Below are positions 7,301 through 14,759 of a stretch of DNA of 21,420 nt, piece after piece. The notes under the pieces were generated by a model. It was not told the DNA's origin, ran no database searches, and was given only the letters and a program-made list of their open reading frames with translations. Position 1 is the stretch's first letter. Each line of letters begins with the position of its first letter. Origin of the DNA: JBMOLC01 sp049324215. GTDB lineage: Bacteria > Patescibacteriota > Microgenomatia > UBA8517. A program made the position numbers and the translations under genes. The stretch spans positions 1-21,420 of the forward strand of contig JBMOLC010000005.1 of the NCBI GenBank assembly GCA_049324215.1, read 5' to 3'.

Positions 7301-7337
7301 CCCTTCACGGCAAATTCTGATATCTAGAAGGGTGATA
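7296..7337. promoter_or_regulatory. Operator-like perfect 11-bp inverted repeat
   Basis: TATCACCCTTC (7296-7306) and GAAGGGTGATA (7327-7337) are exact reverse complements separated by 20 nt. One arm overlaps the cassette's -10 box, and the centres are 31 nt (about three helical turns) apart. AbiE systems are known to be autorepressed by their antitoxin binding inverted repeats at the promoter; this layout suggests the same. The pair has no following U-run, so it is not a terminator. Confidence 0.5.
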
Positions 7338-7389
7338 GAAAAACAAGAAGCAGTGCCTGCCCGCTCTGTCTTTTCGGCAGGGAAGACAT
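7324..7389 (-). pseudogene. Truncated duplicate of the pilX 5' end
   Basis: A 21-codon remnant in direct repeat copy B. The first 16 codons read MSSLPKRQSGQALLLV, identical to the intact PilX-like protein except Gln for Glu at position 8. The frame then leaves homology and reads five unrelated codons (FLSPF) to TAG. It is the left-behind start of the pilus gene, separated from the intact copy by the inserted cassette. Confidence 0.85.
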
Positions 7390-7428
7390 AGATAATTCAG
7401 TTTAACAATCAAAGGCTAGTCGGTCAAT
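7343..7428. repeat. Direct repeat copy B (pilX promoter and truncated 5' end)
   Basis: This is the partner of 6434-6519 at an offset of 909 nt. It spans from the last matching pilX codon back to the stop region of the NUDIX gene. It includes a second complete copy of the pilX promoter: TTGACC (7427-7422), 17-nt spacer, TGT-TAAACT (7404-7399). That promoter now reads towards the DUF6922/AbiEii cassette. TTGACC also contains the NUDIX stop TGA, so copy B is probably the original location of the promoter. Confidence 0.9.
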
Positions 7429-7831
7429 GTCCTTGGGCAAGGATAAATTTTTGAATTTCCGGGGCAACATCAGAGGTAAACCTTTCAAGAACCTCACCTG
7501 CTTCAACCCACTTCACTTCTGAAATCTCGTATTTTTCCCCGATTTCAGGTTTTTTCCCAGAGATAGGTAAGCAATGGAAGTAAGCAACCTGAACTAAGGT
7601 ATCTGGATGTTTTCTTTCAAAGATTTTTTTAACAACTTTAACGTCAAGACCCACTTCCTCTTTGGCTTCGCGAATAACTGCTTCCCCCTCGGTCTCCCCT
7701 CTATGGGTAATCCCTCCCGGGAAAGCCCATTCAAGTCTAAAAAGTTTTACCTTCCTTTTTATGAGCAAGAACTTCCCGTTTTTGATAATTAAAGCCAGAA
7801 CTACTTTAGGGATAAAAGCTTTTTCTATCAC
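7424..7831 (-). CDS. NUDIX hydrolase
   Basis: A 135-residue NUDIX-fold enzyme that hydrolyses nucleoside diphosphates linked to another moiety. The NUDIX box is a full match to GX5EX7REUXEEXGU: it begins at GGITHRGE and ends REAKEEVGL. It is preceded by the usual strand KFLLIKRK and AFPGG. The start is chosen as GTG at 7831 because a perfect TATAAT (7843-7838) ends 6 nt upstream, and because NUDIX proteins commonly begin just before a KAFIPKVVL-like strand. A TTG at 7882 would add 17 residues. The substrate cannot be told; sitting after two glycosyltransferases, nucleotide-sugar housekeeping is possible. Confidence 0.9.
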   Translation of the reverse strand: MIEKAFIPKVVLALIIKNGKFLLIKRKVKLFRLEWAFPGGITHRGETEGEAVIREAKEEVGLDVKVVKKIFERKHPDTLVQVAYFHCLPISGKKPEIGEKYEISEVKWVEAGEVLERFTSDVAPEIQKFILAQGH

Positions 7832-7837
7832 AAGGCT

Positions 7838-7843
7838 ATTATA
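7838..7843 (-). promoter_or_regulatory. -10 box for a leaderless NUDIX mRNA
   Basis: A perfect TATAAT on the minus strand, 6 nt before the GTG at 7831. There is no strong -35 at 16-18 nt. It lies within the in-frame extension to TTG 7882, which argues that the extension is not translated. Confidence 0.45.
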
Positions 7844-7892
7844 GCTTAAGTAGCGGTGACCAAAAAATTTGAAAAAGGTCAATAAGAAGAGA

Positions 7893-8996
7893 CTAGACTC
7901 TTTGCCTTAAAACCTTTCTATAAACCCCGATTGTCTCATCCGCGGCTTTTTCCCAAGAAAAAAGGTTGCTTCTTTTAAAACCTTCGATTCTAAGTTTATT
8001 TCGCAGAGAAGAACTCATGCTGATTTGCTTCATTGCTAAATAAAGCTCTTTGTCATTTTCACAAAAGATTGCAGCTTCTGCCCCAACCTCCCTTAAGACT
8101 GGCATCTCCCGACAAATGACGGGGGTCCCGCAGACCATCGATTCTAAAACCGGAAGACCAAACCCCTCGCAAATCGAAAAGAAAATGCTCGCGAGCGCGC
8201 CGTTGTAAAGAAGATTTAGGTCCTCATCGCTGACATAATCAACCAGCTTAAGTTGACCTTTCTTGATAAAGTTTTTGAACCGCTTCTTTACTGACCCTCC
8301 GAGCTTGTCTGCACCAGCAAAAATCAAAAGGTGGTCTTTATGCGTTTTCAGAAACTTTTTGAACGCTTTGATAATTTCAAATGGCCTTTTTCTTTTTTCA
8401 ATATTTCCCACGACCAAAAAATAGGGCCTGTCTATGTCAAAGCGGAAGGCAAGTTCTTTTTTGACCAGACTCCGATTTTTGATGAATCCGAAAGACGCAT
8501 CCGCCCCCTCATGAACTACATTGACCTTGGTTAGAACCTCGGGGAATAGCCTTACGAGCTGCTTCTTAACCGCAGTTGAGGGAACAATAATTTGGTCTGC
8601 GTTCGTTAGAGACCTTCTCAAGAAAAGGCTGAAGGCAAGCTTTGTTTTCAACTCGTAGGCTTCTTTGTGGCTCCTAAAACAAAGGTCGTGAAGAGTCAAA
8701 ACAGTCGGGACTTTTTTTACAAACGGAGAAAGCGTCGTTGCATGCAAAATGTCTGGATTTAGCCTTTTTATCGCATAATTCAGACCAAAGAGCGTTCTGA
8801 CTAACCCGTGCTTAATGGGAAAAGAAAAAATAGTTCCTTCTTTATAAAAGGAAGGGAGTTTGGCTTTTGCTAAATTTGAATAAAAAGAAAGTTTTAAATT
8901 TTCCTTTTTAATCAGAGTTCTGGCTAGGTTGTCGCAATATCTTCCGATCCCTGATTTTTCTTCTATCGATGGGTGGATGTCCAAAAGGACTTTCAT
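7893..8996 (-). CDS. Glycosyltransferase family 4 (GT-B)
   Basis: A 367-residue cytoplasmic GT-B enzyme, likely adding a sugar to a lipid-linked surface glycan. The N-terminal Rossmann half has SGIGRYCDNLA (15-25) and LTLHDLCF (100-107). The C-terminal half has PYFLVVGNIEKRKRP (191-205), which binds the nucleotide sugar, and the E-x7-E motif EGFGLPVLE (277-285) with the following GTPVI loop. This set is typical of mannosyl- and glucosyl-type GT4 enzymes; the donor is unknown. The start is ATG 8996, sharing a base with the upstream stop (TGATG). The TTG at 8999 is one codon earlier and less likely. It forms an operon with the next glycosyltransferase. Confidence 0.93.
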   Translation of the reverse strand: MKVLLDIHPSIEEKSGIGRYCDNLARTLIKKENLKLSFYSNLAKAKLPSFYKEGTIFSFPIKHGLVRTLFGLNYAIKRLNPDILHATTLSPFVKKVPTVLTLHDLCFRSHKEAYELKTKLAFSLFLRRSLTNADQIIVPSTAVKKQLVRLFPEVLTKVNVVHEGADASFGFIKNRSLVKKELAFRFDIDRPYFLVVGNIEKRKRPFEIIKAFKKFLKTHKDHLLIFAGADKLGGSVKKRFKNFIKKGQLKLVDYVSDEDLNLLYNGALASIFFSICEGFGLPVLESMVCGTPVICREMPVLREVGAEAAIFCENDKELYLAMKQISMSSSLRNKLRIEGFKRSNLFSWEKAADETIGVYRKVLRQRV

Positions 8997-10114
8997 CAAG
9001 TCAAGCTTGAAACTAACCGTTCATAGGCTGAAAGCATCTTTTCCTCCGAAAAAAACTTGCTTCTTTCTCGAGATTTTCTCGCATAAAGACTAGCTTTCCC
9101 CCTGTCTCTCAAAATTTCTATTATGGAGCTTGCAAGTACTCTTACTTTACCGGGGGCAACTAAAATTCCATACTCGCCATTTTCTAATATCTCAGGAGGC
9201 CCAAAGGGAGTATCGGTAGATATAACGGGAAGACCAAGAGCCATTGCCTCAAGAAGAACATATGAAAAACCCTCGCGCTTTGAAGACAGAACGAAAACAT
9301 CGGCCCTGCTAATAAAAGAGGGGTCAATCCAACCCAAAAACTTTGCTTTATCCGTTAGGCCGAGTTTCTTAACCAGTCTTTCTAAAGATGGCTTTTGGGG
9401 ACCCTCTCCTCCAAGCCAGAGTTGGGAATCGGGTATTTTCTTTTGAACAAGCAAGAAAGCCTTTACCAGGCTTTCGAGGTCTTTTTGCTCATCAAAACGG
9501 GCTATTGAAATGATTATGTTTTGGTTAGTTTTTGTTTTTTTGTTTTTAACTAAAGGCACACCGTTATATATCACAACTGGCTCTTTTTTAAGCTTGAGGG
9601 TTGTCTCGAGAGAGCGAGCCACACCATTTGAAACGCAGAGATTGTAATCGGCTTTGTTATAGAAAAAACTTGCAATTTTTGTGATGAGATCTTTCAAGGG
9701 TGGTGTAGATTTTTCAGTAAGGGTTTTTTCCAAATTGATGTGAGTAGTCAGAACGGTTAGAAATTTTCTTCTTGAGAAAAGCTTACAAATCATCGTTAAA
9801 AGGTTTGCATGAATATCAACGCCTATTACCACGTCCGGGTTAAAAGACGCCACCTTCTTTTGTAGCCAAAAGATTTCTTCCAGAAAATTGACAATGTGTC
9901 TTAGAGAGATGAAATAGTGGGGTGGGTAAAAACCTTTTCTATGGAAAAAAACGCTGTTCTTTTTTGTCGGGAAAGGCAACTGACGGTATTTTGGTTTCTC
10001 TAAAATAAAATTTCTTATTTCAAAGCCCCTAAGTTTCTGAAGCGTCAAAAGATAGGTTCCCGTTCCTCCGTCCACGCTCTTAACAACGATGGCCAATTTT
10101 CTTTTTTTCCTCAT
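8996..10114 (-). CDS. Glycosyltransferase family 4 (GT-B), second copy
   Basis: A 372-residue GT-B enzyme of the GT4 class. It has a glycine-rich loop near the N-terminus (VDGGTGTYLL, 14-23), IISIARFDEQKDLESLVKAF (201-220) at the donor domain, LWLGGEGPQ (232-240), and the E-x7-E motif EGFSYVLLE (281-289) followed by GLPVIS and FGPPEIL. The two glycosyltransferases are only distantly alike, so each probably makes a different linkage. Translation is coupled to the downstream copy. It is divergent from the O-antigen ligase-like gene at 10157, with 42 nt between starts. A TATAAA lies 3 nt before the ATG, too close for an ordinary leader. Confidence 0.93.
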   Translation of the reverse strand: MRKKRKLAIVVKSVDGGTGTYLLTLQKLRGFEIRNFILEKPKYRQLPFPTKKNSVFFHRKGFYPPHYFISLRHIVNFLEEIFWLQKKVASFNPDVVIGVDIHANLLTMICKLFSRRKFLTVLTTHINLEKTLTEKSTPPLKDLITKIASFFYNKADYNLCVSNGVARSLETTLKLKKEPVVIYNGVPLVKNKKTKTNQNIIISIARFDEQKDLESLVKAFLLVQKKIPDSQLWLGGEGPQKPSLERLVKKLGLTDKAKFLGWIDPSFISRADVFVLSSKREGFSYVLLEAMALGLPVISTDTPFGPPEILENGEYGILVAPGKVRVLASSIIEILRDRGKASLYARKSRERSKFFSEEKMLSAYERLVSSLT

Positions 10115-10156
10115 TGGTTTATAGTTGGGCTACATAGATTCGGTCTTAAAAAGCCA

Positions 10157-11437
10157 ATGGCCGAAATTTTTTCCTTTCCCAATCTCAAAAAAATTTATCT
10201 TGCCAGTCTTCTCCTGGTAATTCTGCCTCCATTTTACCTTGTCGCCTCATTTCTGAATGTTAACACACTGGCCAAAATCTTGTGGTTGATTATTTTTCTG
10301 CCCTTAGTCCTGCCCAAGGAAAAGAGTGTAGCAAAAGAGGGAACTTTGTTGTGGCTTTTTCTGGCGTTTTTCGTCTCCCAGGCCCTCTCCGTATTCGGAG
10401 CGATAAATGTCTTTGCCTTCTTGCAACAATACGAAGACTTAATTTTTACAGCTTTATTTTTCTTTATTTCTTTCCGTTTAATAAACAACGTTGGGGACAT
10501 AAAAAACGTAGTCGCTGTCCTTCTTGCCGGCGGAGTTATTAACTTAATTTTCCAGGCCGCAATCTTTCTTTTCCCAAACGCTTTTCTCAAATTTGCCGAG
10601 CTTTTTCTCCACGAGGGATATCTTGAGATTATCAAGATAAACGTGGGGAGAAGTAGGGTCTATTTTGAGGGCTATGACGAGATACTCATTCCCATTTTAA
10701 TCTATCTTTGGGTAAACTTAAGAGAAAAGATTAGCTCAACGTTTTCTCTCTTTTATCTTCTGCTAATTACAACCTTCTCTTTTATTTCCAATTTCCGAAC
10801 CCGTTTCCTGATGCTTATCTTCTCCCTTTTTTCCTCCTTGTTTTTGTTTCTTAAAACCAAAAAAACATATCTCTTGGGCCTTTTTATGATTCCGGCAACG
10901 ATATTCTTTTTGTATTCGGTACTCTCCCGCAATGTCGGCTTCACGGTCTTTGACAGACTTCTTCTCGAAAGCGAGAGGGAAGACGTAAAGACGGTTACTG
11001 GTAGGGTAGAGAAATGGAAAAAAACAGTCGAGATTGGCCTTTCGGCGCCACTTTTCGGGGTGGGTTTGGGCAATTATTATGACTACCTCGACCCGGCAAT
11101 GAAACAATACGTTAGTCTTTTTGAGCAAACGAGGAAGGAGTTTGAACTGGCCGCCTATGATCCCCACGGAATATTTTTCAAAATTTTCGCAGAAAGTGGC
11201 TTTTTGGGGCTCTTTTCTTTCCTGCTCCTTCTAGCCTATTTTCTTAAAAAGGATTTCAAAATTCTTCTTGCAAAAGACGACATTCCCAAAACTTTTGTCA
11301 TCTCTTTCTGGACCTTGTTCTTATACGCTTTGATAAACCCTTCTTATACCACCAAATACCAAGCTCTTTTTTGGCTAATAAGAGTGCTCGTGGAGAAATC
11401 TAAAGGACTTTACTCACTACAAACTCCTGAAAGCTGA
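10157..11437 (+). CDS. O-antigen ligase/polymerase-like membrane protein
   Basis: A 426-residue polytopic membrane protein with about 10-12 hydrophobic segments. The family region is near the C-terminal third. GRVEKWKKTVEIGLSAPLFG leads to the GVGLGNYY turn, and the long outer loop contains YDPHGIFFKIFAESGFLG. The conserved His followed by E-x-G is the O-antigen ligase/Wzy (Wzy_C superfamily) signature. Such proteins join or polymerise lipid-linked glycans on the outer face of the membrane. Polymerase and ligase cannot be separated by sequence. Its end overlaps the convergent membrane-anchored gene (11400) by 38 nt. Confidence 0.82.
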   Translation: MAEIFSFPNLKKIYLASLLLVILPPFYLVASFLNVNTLAKILWLIIFLPLVLPKEKSVAKEGTLLWLFLAFFVSQALSVFGAINVFAFLQQYEDLIFTALFFFISFRLINNVGDIKNVVAVLLAGGVINLIFQAAIFLFPNAFLKFAELFLHEGYLEIIKINVGRSRVYFEGYDEILIPILIYLWVNLREKISSTFSLFYLLLITTFSFISNFRTRFLMLIFSLFSSLFLFLKTKKTYLLGLFMIPATIFFLYSVLSRNVGFTVFDRLLLESEREDVKTVTGRVEKWKKTVEIGLSAPLFGVGLGNYYDYLDPAMKQYVSLFEQTRKEFELAAYDPHGIFFKIFAESGFLGLFSFLLLLAYFLKKDFKILLAKDDIPKTFVISFWTLFLYALINPSYTTKYQALFWLIRVLVEKSKGLYSLQTPES

Positions 11438-12169
11438 AGTGGGGGGTAATAACACTTAGAGGAGCTCCAGGTACTATTATTTTCTCCTCTCCGAAAATGA
11501 GTCTCCCGTCTTTCTCTTTGACTTTTATTTCAGCCTTGACGGTGATGTATCTTGTGGGTTCAGATAAAGAAGGTAAAAGGTTACCGAATGGATCGGCAGA
11601 GATGATTGCCGTATTTGAGGCCTGTTTACCGAGCACTTTGAAAACCTCGTCGCTGCCATCAAAGTATTTATCTCCAATCTTTATGGCCTCGAATTNNNNN
11701 NNNNNGTCTCTTTAAACTCTTCGGGGCTCATCTCGATTATGGTCCCACTTATCGCGCTTGTCGGAAAGTTCAGTTCAATCGGCGAGCCGACGGAGAGAGC
11801 CGAGCGCTTAAAAATTGCTTTCTGGCTTCTTTTATTAAAATCTGCGGCAAGTTTTACAGTTAGATAAATATCAAATTTGTCCTCGTAGGGAGTACCCTCG
11901 ATTACGTAAGGGTAGTATCTTACTTCTAAAACCTCGGCAATTGGTTGACCCAAGAGGTTTGTTTCGATGTCTCCCTTTTTGATTGAAGCCGGAAACCAAA
12001 TGTTGGGTTTGGCGGAGGCTGCCCACCAGAGTCCCTGAGAAGCTTTCACCTTTGCAAAGAGATAAGTAGGTTTTCCTGAAGCAGTTTTCAAAAAGGAAAC
12101 GGCCAGGACGAAAACGGGAATTAATAAAAAAAGGAAATAGGCAAAAGGAAACTTCCCTTTCTTAGACAT
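11400..12169 (-). CDS. Membrane-anchored DUF4330-like protein, interrupted by assembly gap
   Basis: One gene split by ten Ns. The N-terminal part (154 codons) has a transmembrane anchor (about residues 7-28 of MSKKGKF...) and a domain that reads LFAKVKASQGLWW, then repeated PI-rich beta strands. After the gap the frame continues as FEAIKIGDKYFDG and ends with GEEKIIVPGAPLSV. The GDKYFDG and late IxVG/P elements resemble DUF4330, often found near polysaccharide export genes; this match is tentative. The two parts are in different frames across the ten Ns. Continuity needs a true gap length of 2 modulo 3. The start ATG 12169 has a TATTAT box 6 nt upstream. Confidence 0.65.
11696..11705. other. 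Assembly gap (10 N)
   Basis: A run of ten Ns marks a scaffold join of unknown true length. The flanking coding sequence on the minus strand is 464 nt upstream and 296 nt downstream, total 760, so an intact gene needs a gap of 2 modulo 3, not ten. Confidence 0.98.
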
Positions 12170-12174
12170 ACCAC

Positions 12175-12198
12175 TATAATAGTTCAAGGAAAGACAAC
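12175..12198. promoter_or_regulatory. Divergent promoter with overlapping, symmetric -10 boxes
   Basis: CTATAATAG (12174-12182) gives TATAAT (12175-12180) on the plus strand and TATTAT (12181-12176) on the minus strand. The minus-strand box is 17 nt after TTGCGA (12204-12199 region, next to the sugar transferase start) and 6 nt before the ATG at 12169. The plus-strand box precedes a 24-nt leader with AAGGAAAG before the ATG at 12205; its -35 is weak. Confidence 0.45.
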
Positions 12199-12204
12199 TC
12201 GCAA

Positions 12205-12822
12205 ATGAATTTGGGTTCGCTCGTGTCTCGCTTTCTTGCATTACTACTCTTTATTGCCTCCTTACCATTTCTTTTGGTTGTCTTAATAGCCATCAAGCTC
12301 GAGGATGGGGGCCCTCTAATTTTTGCCCATAAAAGAGCTGGTAAAGGAAAAAAGCCGTTTACTATGTACAAGGTTAGAACCATGGTCGTGGGAGCTGAAA
12401 AAATGAAAGAGGCACTTCTTGCCAGAAACGAAGCTGATGGCCCGGTTTTCAAAATTAGACAAGACCCTCGCCATACAAAGGTCGGGAGGCTCCTTGCCCA
12501 TTCCGGTCTTGATGAAATTCCCCAACTCGTTAACATCGTCAAAGGGGAAATGGCTTTTGTAGGCCCGAGACCCCTACCAATTGAGGAAGCAGAAAGAGTA
12601 CCCCAGAAATATAAACTCCGCTTTTCTGTACTTCCGGGTATAACCTCCTCTTGGGTAGTGAAAGGGTCACATGTTCTAACTTTTAAGGAGTGGATGGCGC
12701 ACGATTTGCAAGACGTTAGGGAATTAAACCTTATTTCTCGCTTGTCGATTTTGCTAGGGACCCTTTTGGTTATAGCAAGAGAAATTTATCAGAAACTTAC
12801 GAACTTGGCCAAAAAGATGTAA
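12205..12822 (+). CDS. Polyprenyl-phosphate sugar-1-phosphate transferase (bacterial sugar transferase)
   Basis: A 205-residue initiating enzyme of surface glycan synthesis. It moves a sugar-1-phosphate from a nucleotide sugar to undecaprenyl phosphate. It is the minimal catalytic-core form: one hydrophobic re-entrant or membrane helix (about 8-31), then KVRTM (51-55), SGLDEIPQLVNIVKGEMAFVGPRPL with the DE and PRP motifs (about 95-119), and a C-terminal amphipathic helix. The N-terminal multi-span domain of WbaP/WcaJ-type enzymes is absent, as in PglC-like forms. It heads the plus-strand unit that continues with the second O-antigen ligase-like gene. Confidence 0.93.
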   Translation: MNLGSLVSRFLALLLFIASLPFLLVVLIAIKLEDGGPLIFAHKRAGKGKKPFTMYKVRTMVVGAEKMKEALLARNEADGPVFKIRQDPRHTKVGRLLAHSGLDEIPQLVNIVKGEMAFVGPRPLPIEEAERVPQKYKLRFSVLPGITSSWVVKGSHVLTFKEWMAHDLQDVRELNLISRLSILLGTLLVIAREIYQKLTNLAKKM

Positions 12823-12862
12823 ACTGGGCTGCGGCAGTTGTAAAAAAGGCAATTTATATAAA

Positions 12863-13948
12863 ATGAAAACCGCTACCCTCGTTGTTATTCCAACGTTTTT
12901 CTTACTACTTTTTGGGGGTTTGGGCTTCGAAAGAAATCTAATCGAACTTATTGGCTTAATAATTGCCATAATTTCGGTCTTTTTCGTCTTCCTGAAAAAT
13001 AAGAAAATTTCCTTTCCTTATGGCTTTTCTTATTTCTTGGTGTTTTTTCTTCTATCCTTCCTTTCCCAGGTCTGGAGCCGGGCTCCGCAAAAAGGTTTAG
13101 AGTTTCTAACTCTCTTTGCCTCTGGAGGGCTTTTCTGGGTATTTTTCTCTAATCTAGAAGTAGACAAAAGGTTTAAGGAACTCTTTGGTTGGTCTCTAAC
13201 AATTTTGGGGTTAACTTTTGGTCTTGTCTATCTATTCTCGCTTTTATTAAACGAGGGGCTCCGGTGGTCTTTCAGCCTTGCTATTCCCTATACCCAAACC
13301 CATCACCATCTAGGAGACTACTGGGTGCTACCGCTTCTTTTTCTCCTTACAAAAATTAGAAAAGAGGGGAAACCACTCCATCTTTTACTCATTTTCCTGG
13401 GCGTCTTGATACTGGCTTTTTCTCTTTCTCGTTCTTCATATGTTTCACTTATTTTGGGCAGTCTTGTCGTCTTCCATAAAAAAATTTCTTCACAAGTTAA
13501 GCTTTTACTAAAACGTGTGGTAGTATTTTCTATCGTCGTTTTCTTGGTGGCAAGTCTTTTTAAAACCACTCTTTACTCACGAATATACTTCCTACAAGGT
13601 TTACTCGGAATAACCCAATACCCGTGGGGTGTAGGTTTTGGTAACTTTTTGATAATCTCGAGAGAATTTGTTAAAACTTTCTCTTCCCAGGCCATTTTTT
13701 CTTCCCTTGCGCACAACATTTTTCTTGAAGTATTCGTAGGCATGGGGATTTTGGGGGTTAGCTTTCTCTCCTGGTTTTATCTTGTAAGTAAGAAAATATT
13801 AGAAAATCTTTCTTCTGAGGCACTTTTTACCGGAATGTTCTTTGCCCTTTCCGCGAATTTCTTTTTTGATACCACCTACATGATCCCTACTATGTTTTGG
13901 CTCTGGTTTATGACTTTGGGCTTAGTCAAAAATGAAATACAGCGATAG
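12863..13948 (+). CDS. Second O-antigen ligase/polymerase-like membrane protein
   Basis: A 361-residue polytopic membrane protein with about 10 hydrophobic segments. The Wzy_C-type region is FSLSRSSYVSL (a cytoplasmic loop with paired Arg/Ser), then GVGFGNFLI, and later SLAHNIFLEVFVGMGILG with the conserved His and the E-x-x-x-x-G pattern. It is shorter than the first ligase-like gene and not obviously a recent duplicate of it. It starts 41 nt after the sugar transferase. TATATA lies directly before the ATG, and a separate promoter is possible. Its end overlaps the HPr-kinase-like gene by 17 nt, so these two genes are translated together. Confidence 0.8.
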   Translation: MKTATLVVIPTFFLLLFGGLGFERNLIELIGLIIAIISVFFVFLKNKKISFPYGFSYFLVFFLLSFLSQVWSRAPQKGLEFLTLFASGGLFWVFFSNLEVDKRFKELFGWSLTILGLTFGLVYLFSLLLNEGLRWSFSLAIPYTQTHHHLGDYWVLPLLFLLTKIRKEGKPLHLLLIFLGVLILAFSLSRSSYVSLILGSLVVFHKKISSQVKLLLKRVVVFSIVVFLVASLFKTTLYSRIYFLQGLLGITQYPWGVGFGNFLIISREFVKTFSSQAIFSSLAHNIFLEVFVGMGILGVSFLSWFYLVSKKILENLSSEALFTGMFFALSANFFFDTTYMIPTMFWLWFMTLGLVKNEIQR

Positions 13949-14759
13949 CCACCTGAAAGAGAAAACCCAAGAGCTTTACCTTGCCTCAGCCGGTTTTGTC
14001 GTTAGACTTGTCTTTTCCCCAACTGAACAAGTATTCTACAAAAGAAAGCTTGTCGAGACAGTTAGAGAAATTTGGGGCAAGGAAGGATTTTTGCGTAGGA
14101 AAGGAAGAATACCTGATTTTACGGTCGAGTTTAGACCCGAAGGGGGTAGGAGTGAGGTTCTTGTAAGGGAAGTTGAACAAAAGTTTTTCTTTCTTATCGT
14201 CAAAAAAGACTTTCAAAAAAAGAAATTTTCTCTTTATTACTCGGTAAGCCCCAGACTTTTGGATGTTTTACTGAGAGAGATTTTCGTTTTTCTTCTTCAA
14301 AAAGAGGGCTTTCTTCTACACTGTTCAAGTCTCCTCGATAAAAACGGTATACTTTCGGCTTTTATGGCCCATTCCGGAGGAGGAAAAACAACGACGGCTA
14401 ATCTTCTTTCAAAAAGCAGGGTAGTTTTTAGCGACGACGTCGTCATCGTGAGAAAGAATAAAAAAGGCTGGCTATTTTCCAGTCCTCCCTTTGTCGAAAA
14501 AGAAAAGCTACCTTTAAATCTGAAAGCCCAAAAGGCAAAATTATACTTTGTTGAAAAGGGAAATGTTGCCTCAAAAAACAAAATAACCGATAAATCAAAA
14601 ATCTTACCTCGGTTTTTAGAACAGATATGGCAGGAGAGAAAGGGGGAAAGTAGTTTCAACCTGGGAATTATACTTAAATTCGTGCGAGATAACGAGTTTT
14701 ACAATTTAATAACGACGCTAGATAAAAATGCCATGGGAAGGGTTTTTGATGAGACTTAA
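13932..14759 (+). CDS. HPr-kinase-like P-loop protein
   Basis: A 275-residue protein related to the HPr kinase/PEP-carboxykinase-like fold. After an N-terminal domain of about 120 residues, the kinase core shows GFLLHCSSLLDKNG (126-139), the P-loop AHSGGGKTTTANLL (146-159), and FSDDVVIV (166-173) where HPr kinases have their DD metal-binding pair. These stand-alone HprK relatives are not sugar-uptake regulators. Some occur beside PqqD-like and nucleotidyltransferase genes in exopolysaccharide and RiPP loci, and one class phosphorylates a lasso-peptide precursor. Here it overlaps the upstream O-antigen ligase-like gene (17 nt) and the downstream PqqD-like gene (11 nt). The substrate is unknown; no HPr or PTS gene is in the window. 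Confidence 0.8.
   Translation: MKYSDSHLKEKTQELYLASAGFVVRLVFSPTEQVFYKRKLVETVREIWGKEGFLRRKGRIPDFTVEFRPEGGRSEVLVREVEQKFFFLIVKKDFQKKKFSLYYSVSPRLLDVLLREIFVFLLQKEGFLLHCSSLLDKNGILSAFMAHSGGGKTTTANLLSKSRVVFSDDVVIVRKNKKGWLFSSPPFVEKEKLPLNLKAQKAKLYFVEKGNVASKNKITDKSKILPRFLEQIWQERKGESSFNLGIILKFVRDNEFYNLITTLDKNAMGRVFDET

Noticed and set aside
10234..11167. Long minus-strand frames over the first O-antigen ligase-like gene
   Set aside because: These are low-complexity shadows of the membrane-protein codons, with no start signals or recognisable motifs.
12822..12839. Terminator after the sugar transferase (AACTG/CAGTT)
   Set aside because: The stem is only five base pairs, and it is followed by an A-rich, not a T-rich, run.
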